From NCBI GenBank assembly GCA_963700515.1, contig CAVOXY010000048.1:248001-312000 (forward strand): a stretch of 64,000 nucleotides of DNA, in the 5' to 3' direction. This DNA comes from JAJRVM01 sp963700515 (GTDB lineage: Bacteria > Planctomycetota > Planctomycetia > Pirellulales > Pirellulaceae). Made by a program: the position numbers and the translations under genes. The notes below the pieces were generated by a model. That model saw only the letters and a list, made by a program, of their open reading frames with translations, had not been told where the DNA came from and did no database searches. This document shows, in pieces, positions 16,472 through 25,587 of this stretch. Within the stretch, counting starts at the first letter, position 1, and each line of letters begins with the position of its first letter.

Positions 16472-17244
16472 CAGAATACCAGGTACCGAACCGACTCGCC
16501 GGAATTCTTCAGCTCCCGCAACGACTCGACGCCAATCTTCAGATGCAGCGCCGCAAACTGCTCCGTCACGTTTGTGTCGCTGCGATCTGTTTTCACACCC
16601 TCGGGAGTCATCGGCACGTCAGATACCAGCAGCAATGCTCCGTGAGGGATGTGATTGGCAAAACTGGCAATGAACAGTGTGGCCGTCTCCATATCGATGC
16701 CGATGCAGCGGGTCTGCTGCAGGTAAGCCTTGAATGGGTCGTCATGCTCCCACACACGCCGATTGGTCGTGAAGATTGTTCCGGTGTGGTACTGCTGATT
16801 ATTGGCGACAATGGTGTGCGAGACGGCCTTCTGCAATTGAAAGGAAGGGAGCGCGGGAATCTCGCTCGGGTAATAGCTGTCCGAGGTCCCTTCCGCTCGG
16901 ACCGCCGCAATGGGGAGAATGAAGTCTCCGACGTGAACCTCGTGTTTCAATCCCCCACACTTCCCCAGAAAGAGCACGGCCTCCGGGCGTACCGCCGATA
17001 GCAGGTCACAGATCGTCGCCGCATTGGGAGAACCGATACCGAAGTTAACGATCGTAATGCCATCGGCTGAAGTGGCCGTCTGCATCGGACGGTGAAGTCC
17101 GCGCGTCTGAGTGTTTTCGAGGCGAGCGAATTCGTGCACGTACGATACGAAGTTCGTCAGCAGAATGTACTTACCAAACTCCGGCAGGGGTGTATCCGTG
17201 TAGCGGGGCAACCAGTTCGCAACGATTTCTGCTTTGTCTTTCAT
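16471..17244 (-). CDS. amn: AMP nucleosidase
   Basis: 257 residues from the ATG at 17244, which follows GGAG with six bases spacing; an upstream in-frame ATG at 17271 is less likely. KAEIVANWLPRYT, EFGKYILLTNF, VNFGIGSPNAATICDLLSA and VLFLGKCGGLKHEVHVGD match the short bacterial AMP nucleosidases closely, and GIDMETATLF is the conserved substrate-binding loop of the nucleoside phosphorylase fold. The enzyme splits AMP into adenine and ribose 5-phosphate in the cytoplasm, for purine salvage. Divergent from the NIPSNAP gene. Confidence 0.93.
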   Translation of the reverse strand: MKDKAEIVANWLPRYTDTPLPEFGKYILLTNFVSYVHEFARLENTQTRGLHRPMQTATSADGITIVNFGIGSPNAATICDLLSAVRPEAVLFLGKCGGLKHEVHVGDFILPIAAVRAEGTSDSYYPSEIPALPSFQLQKAVSHTIVANNQQYHTGTIFTTNRRVWEHDDPFKAYLQQTRCIGIDMETATLFIASFANHIPHGALLLVSDVPMTPEGVKTDRSDTNVTEQFAALHLKIGVESLRELKNSGESVRYLVF

Positions 17245-17370
17245 GATGAACTCCATTCTTCTATACTCCATTTATCGTGCAGATGCCAGCATTGCACGGC
17301 GCATTCGCTATAATAATGCTTCCGCTGCCCCAGGCCATACTTTTTCCCACCATTGAATTGGAGTGCTGCC

Positions 17371-18155
17371 ATGGTCAACTCTCTTTGTTCGCGAATGTTC
17401 TGGCCGGAGTTCTGGTATTGGTGGTCGGCTCCTTGGCGGACCGCGTGATGGGCAACGAGCCTGGGGAGGGCCCCGTGTACGAACTGAGAATCTACACCTG
17501 CGAGCCAGGAAAGCTGGCGCCGCTCAATGAGCGGTTCAAAGACTACACCATCAAGATCTTCGCCCGCCACGGAATCGAGAGCGTTGCTTACTGGGTCCCC
17601 ACCGAAGAACCTGCGGCGAGCACGACATTGATCTACCTGGTGCGCCACAAGAGTCGCGCTGCGGCCGACAAATCGTGGGCCGACTTCCGAAACGATCCCC
17701 AGTGGAAGCAGATCGCCAAAGAGTGGGAGGAGAAATACGGGAAGATTCTCGCCAAGGCACCGGAATCGACTTATCTGGCCCCCACCGACTACTCGCCCAC
17801 AACCGATGCCGCCAAGCAGGATCGCCTGTACGAACTGCGCATCTACACGGCTGCCGAGGGAAAACTGGACGCTTTGCATGACCGGTTCCGACAACACACT
17901 GACAAGCTCTTCAACAAACATGGCATGAAAGCGATCGGCTATTGGAAGCCGCTGGATGAACCGAAATCGAACAACGTGATGGTCTATATTCTGGAACACA
18001 AAAGCATGGACGCGGCCCAGGCTTCGTGGGAAGCATTCATGGCCGATCCCGATTGGCAGGCCGCCAAAAAGGCCTCCGAAACCAACGGTGCCTTGACGGC
18101 GCAGCGCCCTGAACGCATCTACATGAAGCCAACTGAATACTCGCCCACAAAATAG
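17371..18155 (+). CDS. NIPSNAP family protein, two domains, exported; frameshift in the signal peptide
   Basis: Two NIPSNAP ferredoxin-like repeats: VYELRIYTCEPGKLAPLNER with WADFRNDPQWKQI, and LYELRIYTAAEGKLDALHDR with WEAFMADPDWQAA. The ribosome site GGAG sits seven bases before an ATG at 17371, but that ATG is one frame off from the domains. Joining MVNSL to FANVLAGVLVLVVGSLADR needs a one-base shift at 17381-17390 (CTCTTTGTTC) and gives a good signal peptide. Without it the frame would need a non-ATG start. NIPSNAP proteins are of uncertain function; in planctomycetes they are typically exported and stand alone. Confidence 0.8.
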
Positions 18156-18197
18156 AGTTTTGCTGCGTAAGATGCGCTCGATGCGTACATGTTCGTA

Positions 18198-18218
18198 GGA
18201 CGGGATCCCATCCCGTCC
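18198..18218 (+). terminator. Strong hairpin after the NIPSNAP gene
   Basis: GGACGGGAT and ATCCCGTCC form a perfect 9-base-pair stem with a CCC loop, 43 bases after the NIPSNAP stop. There is no T-run, so it may be a factor-dependent terminator or a palindromic repeat rather than a classical intrinsic terminator. Confidence 0.4.
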
Positions 18219-18311
18219 ATGCTCGCACCGACGATCCCAAGCGATTTTGGTCGTGGCCGCAGGCCCCCCTAGGATGAGACTCCGACTTCCTTGTGGCTGA
18301 GAGGACGAAAC

Positions 18312-18788
18312 ATGCCTTCGAATAGTCGTCGTGGAATCACCGTGCCAAGCGTAGCTCATGCCGCGCAGTTCGCCAGGAAATACGGCCCGTGCACGATGCT
18401 CTTGCTGGTTGGCTTGGCACCGTGCTGCTCCACCTGGGCAGCCGAAACCGTGGCGGTCATCGAGACGGACTCTCTGCGACTGGCGGTCAACAGCGATGGA
18501 CGTGTGGTCGAGTTCCTGGACCGGCGGAGCGGTCAGAACTACGTGGCCGCCGCAGGCAGCGCGTGTGCGTCGGTGCGCAAGGGAGGCCAATTGCTGCCTG
18601 CCACGACCCTCTCAGTGGCTGGTGGCCAGTGGCAACTGCAATTCGGCGAATCTGGTATCGAGGCAGTGCTGCGGCCGTCGGCACGGCCACGGCATATCGT
18701 GTGGGAAGTGGTATCGTTGCAGCGGCGAAGGTATCGAGGAATTCGTGTTCTGCGACATACGGCTAACGTTGCAGGGCCTGCCTGCTGA
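18312..18788 (+). CDS. N-terminal part of exported TIM-barrel glycosidase-like protein (frameshifted)
   Basis: ATG at 18312 follows GAGGA with six bases spacing. A long signal region (MLLLVGLAPCCSTWAAET) leads into a beta domain (LRLAVNSDGRVVEFLDRRSG). The correct frame is lost near 18720; from there SGEGIEEFVFCDIRLTLQGL continues one frame over and the last 20 residues before the stop at 18788 are read-through. The partner is 18715-21192. Confidence 0.75.
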   Translation: MPSNSRRGITVPSVAHAAQFARKYGPCTMLLLVGLAPCCSTWAAETVAVIETDSLRLAVNSDGRVVEFLDRRSGQNYVAAAGSACASVRKGGQLLPATTLSVAGGQWQLQFGESGIEAVLRPSARPRHIVWEVVSLQRRRYRGIRVLRHTANVAGPAC

Positions 18789-21192
18789 GCCATTTGCCGC
18801 CTGTGCGTTGGCCTTGAACCTGAAGACGAACGTCGCTCAGCTGCCCAGACCGGCGAGCCACTTGCGAGCGGTCTGCTATCCCAAGTTCGGTTGCGTGGGG
18901 GCGGCAGTGGCGATCGTGGCAGTACCGACGCAGGAATTGCGCACGGCTCTGCAGGAGGCAGTCTCCGCGGCTCCCGAACTTCCCCATTCGCCATTGGGTG
19001 GACCCTGGGCGATGGATGCACCCATCAACCGAGGATCGTACCTGTTCAACTTCGACGGGATCACCGAAGGGGAAGTCGATCAGTGGATCGACTTGGCCCA
19101 CAGCTTGGGGATGACGCAGATCGATTTCCACGGTGGCAGCTCGTTCCGCTTCGGCGATTGCCGCCCGAATCCTGCGCGATATCCGCAGGGCTACGCCAGT
19201 CTCAAGGCAGTCATTGACCGACTGCACGCGGCCGGCATCTCCGTCGGACTGCATACCTATGCATTTTTCATTGCCAAGGACTGTCCGTGGGTCACGCCAG
19301 TGCCCGATCCCCGGCTGGCCAGTGACGCCACTTTCACCCTGGCAGAACCGCTCGCGGCCCAGGCCAATGCCTTGACGGTAACCGAATCGACGCAAGACGT
19401 CTCGAGCATCACCGGCTTTTTCGTCCGTAATAGCGTCACGCTGCGGATCGACAACGAACTGATCACTTACACCGGTGTGACGTCACAACCACCGTTCGGC
19501 TTTACCGGCTGCCAGCGAGGGGCCTGCGGCACGCAAGCCGCCGCGCACGCACCGGGCACCAAGGTCCATCATCTGAAGGAGTGTTTCGGCCTCTTCGTGC
19601 CCGATCCCGAAACGACCATGTTGTCCGACGTCGCGGCCAGCACCGCGGAAGCGTTCAACCAGTGCGGCTTCGACATGATTTACTTCGACGCGTTGGATGG
19701 CGAGGACATTCTGGGTGGTTCCCAGTGGAGCTGGCACTACGGATCCAAGTTCGTCTACGAAGTGTGGCAGCGACTCAAGAAACCGGCACTGATGGAAATG
19801 AGTACGTTTCACCATCATTTGTGGTGCGTGCGGTCGCGCTACTGCGCCTGGGACCACCCCACGCGCAGCCACAAACGATTCGTCGACATGCATAACTCCG
19901 ACAACGAAAACAGTCGCCGCATGTTTTTGCCCGGCGAACTGGGATGGTGGGCCTTGAAGAACTGGACCGGCCCGCAAGGGGAGCCAACGTTTGCCGATGA
20001 CATCGAGTACCTGATGACCAAGGCCCTGGCGACCGATACAGGTTTTGCGCTGATGGGAATCGACCCAAACACCGCCAAGAGTGTACCGGCTCTGCCGCGC
20101 CTGGCCGCCATCATCAAGCGATACGAAGATCTGCGTCATGCGGGACAGGTCCCCCCGGAACTGAAGACACAGCTCAACCAGCCCGGCGCGGAGTTCACTC
20201 TGGTCGGCGACCTGTCGGCAGGCTGGCATTTCGTGCCGGTCGACTACGCCAAACATCGTGTGGAGGAGAGTGACGGGCCGACAGCCACCTGGACCACCCA
20301 CAACAAGTTCGCGGCTCAACCACTGCGTTTGCGGATCGAGGCGCTCATGGCTGCCGGGCCTTACGACGCGCCGGACAATCTGACGTTGGCCGATTTCCAG
20401 TCGGCCGAAGAGTTCTCGCAGCGAGCCACGCAGCAGGATGTGACGGCCGACCTGACTTCCAGCAAAGACCAAGTGCGGGCGGGATCGGTGAGCGGCGACT
20501 ACTCGGCAGACAATAGTCGTTCAACTCGAGCAGCTGCGTGGACCAAGATGGAGAAACCGCTTGCGCCACCCAGCAACCTCAGTGCTCATCAGGCCCTCGG
20601 TGTCTGGGTCCATGGCGACGGGCAAGGTGAGGTGCTCAACTTCCAGCTTCGCAGCCCGGAGCACCTGGTCGGCAATCTGGCCGATCACTACGTGCCCATC
20701 GATTTCACCGGGTGGCGCTATTTCGAACTGATCGAACCGGAAGGAGACCGATGGTCACATTATCAATGGCCCTACGGAAACCTTTACTCGATCTACCGTG
20801 AGTCGATCCAGCACACCCAGATCAGCAGCCTCGGCCTGTGGTACAATAATTTGCCACCGGAAAAGAACGTGACATGTTACCTGAGCCCAATCAAGGCATT
20901 GCCGCTGGTTCCAACGAAACTGATCAATCCGACAGTGCAGGTCGGCGACGCGCAGCTCACATTCCCCGTGGAGATTGATAGCGGGTGCTACCTGGAATTT
21001 CGCAGCTCGGATGACTGCTACTTGTACGGGCCGCAAGGTGAACAGCTGCGCAGTGTCGCACCAAGCGGATCCATTCCCCAGCTGGCAGCGGGAGAGAATC
21101 TGCTGAAGTTCCGCTGTGACTCGCCCCCCGGCGTCCGTGCCCGCGCTTATGTGACGGTGATGACTCAGGGCGAACCACTCCGGGCGAAGTAA
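18715..21192 (+). CDS. Large glycoside-hydrolase-like TIM-barrel protein with inserted domain (C-terminal part)
   Basis: Continues the gene begun at 18312, total about 960 residues. GGPWAMDAPINRGSYLFNFD and MTQIDFHGGSSFRFGDC start a barrel of the alpha-galactosidase-like type; GFDMIYFDALDGEDILGG carries a candidate catalytic Asp on a strand end, and later DNENSRRMFLPGELGWWALK. Between barrel elements (about 19360-19570) sits an insertion with NSVTLRIDNELITYTGV and GFTGCQRGACGTQAAAH, a motif also seen in phage-tail-associated proteins. The last 250 residues are beta sandwiches (GVWVHGDGQGEVLNFQLRS). Exported; substrate not known. The family could not be named. Confidence 0.75.
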   Translation, partial: RCSGEGIEEFVFCDIRLTLQGLPAEPFAACALALNLKTNVAQLPRPASHLRAVCYPKFGCVGAAVAIVAVPTQELRTALQEAVSAAPELPHSPLGGPWAMDAPINRGSYLFNFDGITEGEVDQWIDLAHSLGMTQIDFHGGSSFRFGDCRPNPARYPQGYASLKAVIDRLHAAGISVGLHTYAFFIAKDCPWVTPVPDPRLASDATFTLAEPLAAQANALTVTESTQDVSSITGFFVRNSVTLRIDNELITYTGVTSQPPFGFTGCQRGACGTQAAAHAPGTKVHHLKECFGLFVPDPETTMLSDVAASTAEAFNQCGFDMIYFDALDGEDILGGSQWSWHYGSKFVYEVWQRLKKPALMEMSTFHHHLWCVRSRYCAWDHPTRSHKRFVDMHNSDNENSRRMFLPGELGWWALKNWTGPQGEPTFADDIEYLMTKALATDTGFALMGIDPNTAKSVPALPRLAAIIKRYEDLRHAGQVPPELKTQLNQPGAEFTLVGDLSAGWHFVPVDYAKHRVEESDGPTATWTTHNKFAAQPLRLRIEALMAAGPYDAPDNLTLADFQSAEEFSQRATQQDVTADLTSSKDQVRAGSVSGDYSADNSRSTRAAAWTKMEKPLAPPSNLSAHQALGVWVHGDGQGEVLNFQLRSPEHLVGNLADHYVPIDFTGWRYFELIEPEGDRWSHYQWPYGNLYSIYRESIQHTQISSLGLWYNNLPPEKNVTCYLSPIKALPLVPTKLINPTVQVGDAQLTFPVEIDSGCYLEFRSSDDCYLYGPQGEQLRSVAPSGSIPQLAAGENLLKFRCDSPPGVRARAYVTVMTQGEPLRAK

Positions 21193-21256
21193 TAGCCTCC
21201 GTCCATCACCACAATGGATACGAAGAGTATTCCCCACGTTCGCTGAGAGACGGGAG

Positions 21257-21361
21257 GTGCCACGGTGTGCGGAGACGCCCGCCGCAATCTGGGACAACGC
21301 GGCAGGACGTGACAACGCCGCCAACACACGCCGCTCGAGGCACGCCGTGCGCAGCGAACTC
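21257..21361 (+). repeat. 105-bp direct repeat, left copy (flanks vapBC)
   Basis: GTGCCACGGTGTGCGGAGAC at 21257 through CACACGCCGCTCGAGGCACG and beyond matches 22255-22359 without gaps at about 90 percent identity. It starts 65 bases after the glycosidase stop. Confidence 0.85.
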
Positions 21362-21460
21362 CTGCTACCAATCAAGGAAGTGGAAAGCGGCATGTCGCTG
21401 CCGTAAGCGTGGTCCAGGTACGTTCGCCGGGGATTAGCACACCTTCCCACGCACATCCGG

Positions 21461-21871
21461 CTATGCGTTGCTCGACGCATCCAACACAGTCAAGCCTGGA
21501 ATTCTCGCGAACTCGACGGTGTCTAACGTCAGGACTGCATCTCCCGCATACTTAGCTGTCGCACCAATCCACAGATCGTGCGGCCCAATCATGGTCCCCT
21601 TGGCCGCCAGATCGGCGAGTAGTTCCGCGTGAACCCGCGCAACTCCAAGATTGATCTCGACAATCCGCAATCGTTTCAGGATTCCTTCCACGAACGCTTG
21701 GCGGCGAGACTTGCGCTCTTCGGTATTTGCACGCCAGACACCTACAAGAAGCTCCGAGGCTGTCACAACGCTAATTTGTGCCTCACCGTAAGTCGCCCAC
21801 TGGGAGAAGTCGTAGGAACGTCTACCGCGTTCCCATTGAATGAAAACACCGGTGTCGATTAAGACTCCCAT
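21461..21871 (-). CDS. vapC: VapC-like PIN-domain toxin
   Basis: 136 residues. MGVLIDTGVFIQWERG opens the PIN fold with Asp6; the other acidic residues of the metal site are Glu40 (TASELL), Asp99 (GPHDLWIGATA) and Asp117 (VLTLDTVEF). VapC proteins are Mg-dependent RNases that cut tRNA or rRNA. The start codon region overlaps the antitoxin gene by 13 bases, so the two are translationally coupled in the antitoxin-first order usual for this type. The module lies inside a pair of 105-bp direct repeats. Confidence 0.92.
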   Translation of the reverse strand: MGVLIDTGVFIQWERGRRSYDFSQWATYGEAQISVVTASELLVGVWRANTEERKSRRQAFVEGILKRLRIVEINLGVARVHAELLADLAAKGTMIGPHDLWIGATAKYAGDAVLTLDTVEFARIPGLTVLDASSNA

Positions 21872-22125
21872 GAATCGCGTTCCATCGGCAGTTCGCCGAG
21901 AGATTGACGTATGTCCTCAGCGAGAGGCTCCACGTCATCACCAAGCGCAGGGAGATCAGCCAGGCTCCCGTTCAGTTCGGACAGGAGCACCGCTTTCTTA
22001 AGCGGAGTGATTCTCACGAGCGGAACATTGTCCTGCTCAAGTTCCACTGTAGTTTGATCCCCAACAACATGCTGAATCAGGGCCAGCCAGTCGAAATAGT
22101 CGGATGTAATCTGCTTGCGTTCCAT
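21859..22125 (-). CDS. vapB: VapB-like antitoxin
   Basis: 88 residues from the ATG at 22125; the frame is open further upstream but that part is repeat DNA. ITSDYFDWLALIQHVVGDQT is an atypical N-terminus without an obvious AbrB or ribbon-helix-helix motif. QDNVPLVRITPLKKAVLLSE is of the type seen in RelB/Phd-like antitoxins. The acidic tail (DDVEPLAEDIRQSLGELPME) would wrap the toxin. Assignment rests on its 13-base overlap with the PIN toxin and on size. Confidence 0.8.
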   Translation of the reverse strand: MERKQITSDYFDWLALIQHVVGDQTTVELEQDNVPLVRITPLKKAVLLSELNGSLADLPALGDDVEPLAEDIRQSLGELPMERDSWES

Positions 22126-22254
22126 AGGGCAACAACCTCTCGAACCTCCCGCCATTGCGATACCGTCCTCATTGTAGCTCGCACAGAGGACTAAAGGCAA
22201 CATTTGACCATGAGGCTTGAAGAACCTGTCCCCGAATTTACCGCGGAAAAGGCA

Positions 22255-22359
22255 GTGCCACGGTGTGCGGAGACGCCCGCCGCAATTGGGGCCAACGCGG
22301 CAGGACGTGACACCGCCGCCAACACACGCCGCTCGAGGCACGCCGTGCGCGGCGAGCCC
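22255..22359 (+). repeat. 105-bp direct repeat, right copy (flanks vapBC)
   Basis: Same orientation as 21257-21361, exactly 998 bases further on. About ten substitutions and no indel separate the copies. Internally the first and last thirds (CACGGTGTGC and GGCACGCCGTGC) are partly self-complementary, so each copy could fold into an imperfect hairpin. Confidence 0.85.
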
Positions 22360-22443
22360 CCGCGTTCCGACGACGTGGCAGGTGGCGGCACAGTGGACAG
22401 GTCATGTGTGCCGCCTGTAGCTGACCTGCCGCCCTTCTGCTCC

Positions 22444-22704
22444 TCATTTCCATCTGGTTCTTGACATTTCCTCAACTGCAGAGGCATCTAGGAGTGTTCG
22501 ATGTCGATCATACAGGATCAGTGCAGTGACGGCCGCTAATAAGATCGCCCACGACAAACCGAACGGTGCACGCACAAGAAATGGGAGCGTTGTCCACCGG
22601 TGCCTGCGAATCGTCATCGCGATCGGCAACATACATGCGAAGGTAATGAACTGAAAACGTTCACTTTTTATCGGCCGATACCAACCTCGGATCGCCGGCC
22701 GCAT
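22444..22704 (-). CDS. Possible small membrane protein (hypothetical)
   Basis: About 86 residues from an internal ATG at 22704. GWYRPIKSERFQFITFACML and FGLSWAILLAAVTALILYD form two likely membrane spans with basic flanks. It diverges from the DUF1559 gene. No family recognised; upstream codons of the longer frame (to 22911) do not look coding. Confidence 0.4.
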   Translation of the reverse strand: MRPAIRGWYRPIKSERFQFITFACMLPIAMTIRRHRWTTLPFLVRAPFGLSWAILLAAVTALILYDRHRTLLDASAVEEMSRTRWK

Positions 22705-22883
22705 TCTGGTGTGCCGGCCACCGTAGCGATTCTGGAAGAAAACAAAGATATTTTCGGCGACCTTGACACACCCTACTTCTACTCGAGAAGCAGACGTCGC
22801 GAATTGCCAACCAGCCCCAGTGCAACTAGACTGGAATTCACGCGTCACACGATACCCTTTGCTGCTTCCACAAGTCCTGACAA

Positions 22884-23837
22884 ATGCCAACATCTGATCG
22901 ACTCCCGACACGCGGCTTCACCCTGGTGGAACTGCTCGTCGTGATCGCGATTATTGGAATCCTCGTTGGCCTGTTGCTGCCGGCCGTCCAGCAGGTTCGG
23001 GAGTCGGCGCGGCGCGCTCAGTGCTTGAATAACATGCGGCAATTGGGCCTGGCGCTCAACGTGTTTCACGACGTACACAAGGTATTTCCCGCGTCGGGCT
23101 GGACGACAACTGGGCCGGGGAATCCTCACGGGAGATACGTCGGCTGGCGAGCATTGACGCTCCCCTACATCGAGCAGGAGAATCTGCAGGAGTTGTACAA
23201 CTTCAACGTGCACTGGTGGGAAGCAACGAATCCCACGGCGGGCGGAGTACCGGTCCGCACTTACCAATGTCCCAGTACGCCGACCGAGAGTGATGTGTTT
23301 TCGGCCATCGCCAAACCGCCTCGGCCAGCCATGACGTTTCCGGTGCCGTTGGCGCCGACTGACTACGAAGCGATCATGGGAGTAAGACCCGAGTCGATTG
23401 ATCCGGCAAGATACAACAACGGTAATCGATATTCAGTGATGCACCGCAATTCGCGGGTGCGCATAGCGGAAGTCCGCGATGGCACGTCGAATACTATTGT
23501 GGTGGTAGAGTGTGCCGCTCGCCCGCACACTTTCCGCCTGCGGAGCGAAATTCCGGACATCGCAAATGATCAGGGTATCGGTTGGATCGATAGTGAAGGC
23601 CCGTTCAGTCTCGATGGAGCCAGTGCGGACGGTAACAGGGAGGGTTGTACCCCGGCTCATGGCTGTGTACATGCCATGAACAAGAAGAACGACAACGAAC
23701 CCTATAGTTTCCACCCTGACGGCGGCAACTTTCTGTTCACCGACGGACACGTTCAGTACATCACGCAATCCGTGGATCTGATGATTCTCGCCGCCTTGTG
23801 TACCCGCGGCGCCGGTGAGGTCGTCACCCTGCCCTGA
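22884..23837 (+). CDS. DUF1559 domain protein (prepilin-like, H-X9-DG)
   Basis: 317 residues. The type IV prepilin signature RGFTLVELLVVIAIIG (about 10-25) would be cleaved after Gly11 and its Phe12 methylated by a PilD-like peptidase. The rest is the planctomycete DUF1559 fold: LLPAVQQVRESARRAQCLNN, the segment YQCPST and the C-terminal HPDGGNFLFTDGHVQYI, which is the H-X9-DG hallmark. These proteins occur in dozens of copies per planctomycete genome and are thought to form pseudopili or surface structures; exact role unknown. The 5' region is AT-rich; monocistronic. Confidence 0.93.
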   Translation: MPTSDRLPTRGFTLVELLVVIAIIGILVGLLLPAVQQVRESARRAQCLNNMRQLGLALNVFHDVHKVFPASGWTTTGPGNPHGRYVGWRALTLPYIEQENLQELYNFNVHWWEATNPTAGGVPVRTYQCPSTPTESDVFSAIAKPPRPAMTFPVPLAPTDYEAIMGVRPESIDPARYNNGNRYSVMHRNSRVRIAEVRDGTSNTIVVVECAARPHTFRLRSEIPDIANDQGIGWIDSEGPFSLDGASADGNREGCTPAHGCVHAMNKKNDNEPYSFHPDGGNFLFTDGHVQYITQSVDLMILAALCTRGAGEVVTLP

Positions 23838-23847
23838 CTCTGCTGCC

Positions 23848-25140
23848 TCACACGTCCAAGGTGTATCCTTTGCGGTACGTCGGTTTGATCAGCGATTCCA
23901 GCCCCTCGATGTTCTTGGCCTTCATGTTCGGACCATCCCACTCGACCTTCTCGCCGCACCAGACCGCCAGGTTGCCCAGCAACACGGTTTCCGTAAGTGG
24001 CCCGGCATAGTCGGGGAAATTCGACATCGCCGGCTCGCCGGTTCTGATGGCGCGAATCCATTCCTCGAAATGGCCCGGGGAATGCGGATACGTCACGTCA
24101 ACCGGCTCCGCACCGTCGAGCAGCCGATCGTTGAGCAGGATTCCTTTCTCACCGATCGCCAGGGAGCCACCCTTGGGTGAGGGATCGCGGCCACCGAGCA
24201 GTTCTTTAGGCGGCAATTTGCCGCCGTCGTACCAGGTGAGCGTCAATGCGTCACGCGCATCCGTGGCCGCAAACTCGAACTCGATAATCGACCACTCCGG
24301 GAAACTGTCTTTGTTGTGACCCGATGTCTTGGCGACAGCCGAGATGGGATTGCGTAGATCGAGCCCCATGAACGGCATGCTGACCACGTGGCAGGCAATA
24401 TCGCCCAGCGCACCGGTGCCAAAATCCCACCAACCGCGCCATACAAATGGATGGTAACCCTGGGCATAAGGGCGCTGGGGTGCCACACCCAACCAGAGGT
24501 CCCACGGCAGAGACGATGGAGGCGTGCTCGGTGCGGGCCGCTCGACACCTTGCGGCCACCAGCCCTTCGCTCGATCGGTCCAGATGTGCAGTTCCTTGAC
24601 TTTGCCGATCGCACCGTTCTTGAGCCAGTGGGCCGATTGCCGCAGCGAATCGCCGGCCGTCCCCTGGTTCCCCATTTGTGTGGCAAGCTTATTCTCACGA
24701 GCGACCTGGCCCACCAGACGCGCTTCGTAAATCGTGCGCGTCAGCGGCTTCTGGCAGAAGCAGTGAATCCCCATCCGCATGGCCATCAACGAAGCGGGCG
24801 CATGCATGTGGTCGGGCGTGCTGACCGTCACCGCATCGATCGACTTGCCCATCTCATCGAGCATCTTGCGGAAATCGGTGTAGCCCTTCGCCTTGGGAAA
24901 ACGCTGCAGCGCTCGAGCCAACGTGTTCTCGTCGACGTCACAGACCGCCACCATGTCACCGTTGCTCGCCGCATCATTGGAGTCGCTGTCTCCTTTGCCA
25001 GACGTTCCTATACTGGCCATCCCTAATCGCTCATTCGGCGAGTCCTGCGCACGAACCGAGACACCTCCGGCAACCCAGAATCCGGCAGCCGTGACGCCAG
25101 CTGCCTGGAGGAAATTCCGACGATTCACTCTCTTCGACAT
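23848..25140 (-). CDS. Tat-exported Gfo/Idh/MocA family oxidoreductase
   Basis: 430 residues from the ATG at 25140, after GAAAAGGAAACGCACC. A Tat signal is clear: RRNFLQAAGVTAAGFWVAGG. The NAD(P)-binding Rossmann domain has GMASIGTSGKG and VAVCDVDENTLARALQRFP, then SIDAVTVSTPDHMHAPAS, the equivalent of the conserved EKP written here CQKPLTRT, and the C-terminal substrate domain (WGDFGTGALGDIACHVV-like stretch). Enzymes of this family oxidise or epimerise sugars and cyclitols with tightly bound nicotinamide cofactor; a Tat signal fits export with the cofactor bound. Converges on the DUF1559 gene. Confidence 0.92.
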   Translation of the reverse strand: MSKRVNRRNFLQAAGVTAAGFWVAGGVSVRAQDSPNERLGMASIGTSGKGDSDSNDAASNGDMVAVCDVDENTLARALQRFPKAKGYTDFRKMLDEMGKSIDAVTVSTPDHMHAPASLMAMRMGIHCFCQKPLTRTIYEARLVGQVARENKLATQMGNQGTAGDSLRQSAHWLKNGAIGKVKELHIWTDRAKGWWPQGVERPAPSTPPSSLPWDLWLGVAPQRPYAQGYHPFVWRGWWDFGTGALGDIACHVVSMPFMGLDLRNPISAVAKTSGHNKDSFPEWSIIEFEFAATDARDALTLTWYDGGKLPPKELLGGRDPSPKGGSLAIGEKGILLNDRLLDGAEPVDVTYPHSPGHFEEWIRAIRTGEPAMSNFPDYAGPLTETVLLGNLAVWCGEKVEWDGPNMKAKNIEGLESLIKPTYRKGYTLDV

Positions 25141-25587
25141 GGTGCGTTTCCTTTTCAGAGAAGGTGGTGTGGACGGCGTACCCGCCGCGATTTCCCACAT
25201 GCGGGAAGGAAGGAATTCCACAACATTCTACCAAAGTTCAAGGGTCGCTGCCTCTACAGGGCCCGCCGGTGATGACTTCGAAACGAATTAAATAGCCCGT
25301 CACGGTTGTTCTTAATCATAACCATAACCATAATCTTACTCATAATCTTCTTCGTAGCTGGTCCGAGTTCGTGCTGAGTTGAGTGGAGTTGTCCGCGAGT
25401 GAGGCGGAGGGGATCAAGATCATGATGAAGATCCCTTGTTCCTACCTATTTTTTTGTCATCCCATTTTCTTGTCTCTCAGGCGAATCTCGTTGGAACGTC
25501 ACGGACGGGGCAGGTGAGGACAAAAAGATCAGATTTTTTTGTCATTCGATCTTTTTGTCCCGTCCTCCCGCGCCAGGCGGAATTTAG
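25141..25587. other. Intergenic region with GACAAAAAGAT repeats and low-complexity DNA
   Basis: No gene. It carries CATAACCATAACCATAATC (25316-25336) and CTTACTCATAATCTTCTTCG, related to the hexamers at 61560-61612. It also holds two copies of a GTCATCCCAT/ATCTTTTTGTCC motif; at 25517-25560 GGACAAAAAGATC and GATCTTTTTGTCC form a perfect 13-bp inverted repeat with a T-rich loop. Confidence 0.7.
25517..25560 (+). repeat. Inverted repeat of the GACAAAAAGAT family
   Basis: GGACAAAAAGATC ... GATCTTTTTGTCC, 13 bp stem, about 16-base loop containing TTTTTTTGTCATTC. Related half-sites occur at 4887-4902, 25444-25470 and 44352-44377, all intergenic. It could double as a terminator for the GH99-like gene ending at 25588 (minus strand). 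Confidence 0.7.

Noticed and set aside
21257..22359. Integron attC cassette
   Set aside because: No GTTRRRY/RYYYAAC core pair was found in either copy and no IntI-type gene; kept only as an unproven alternative.
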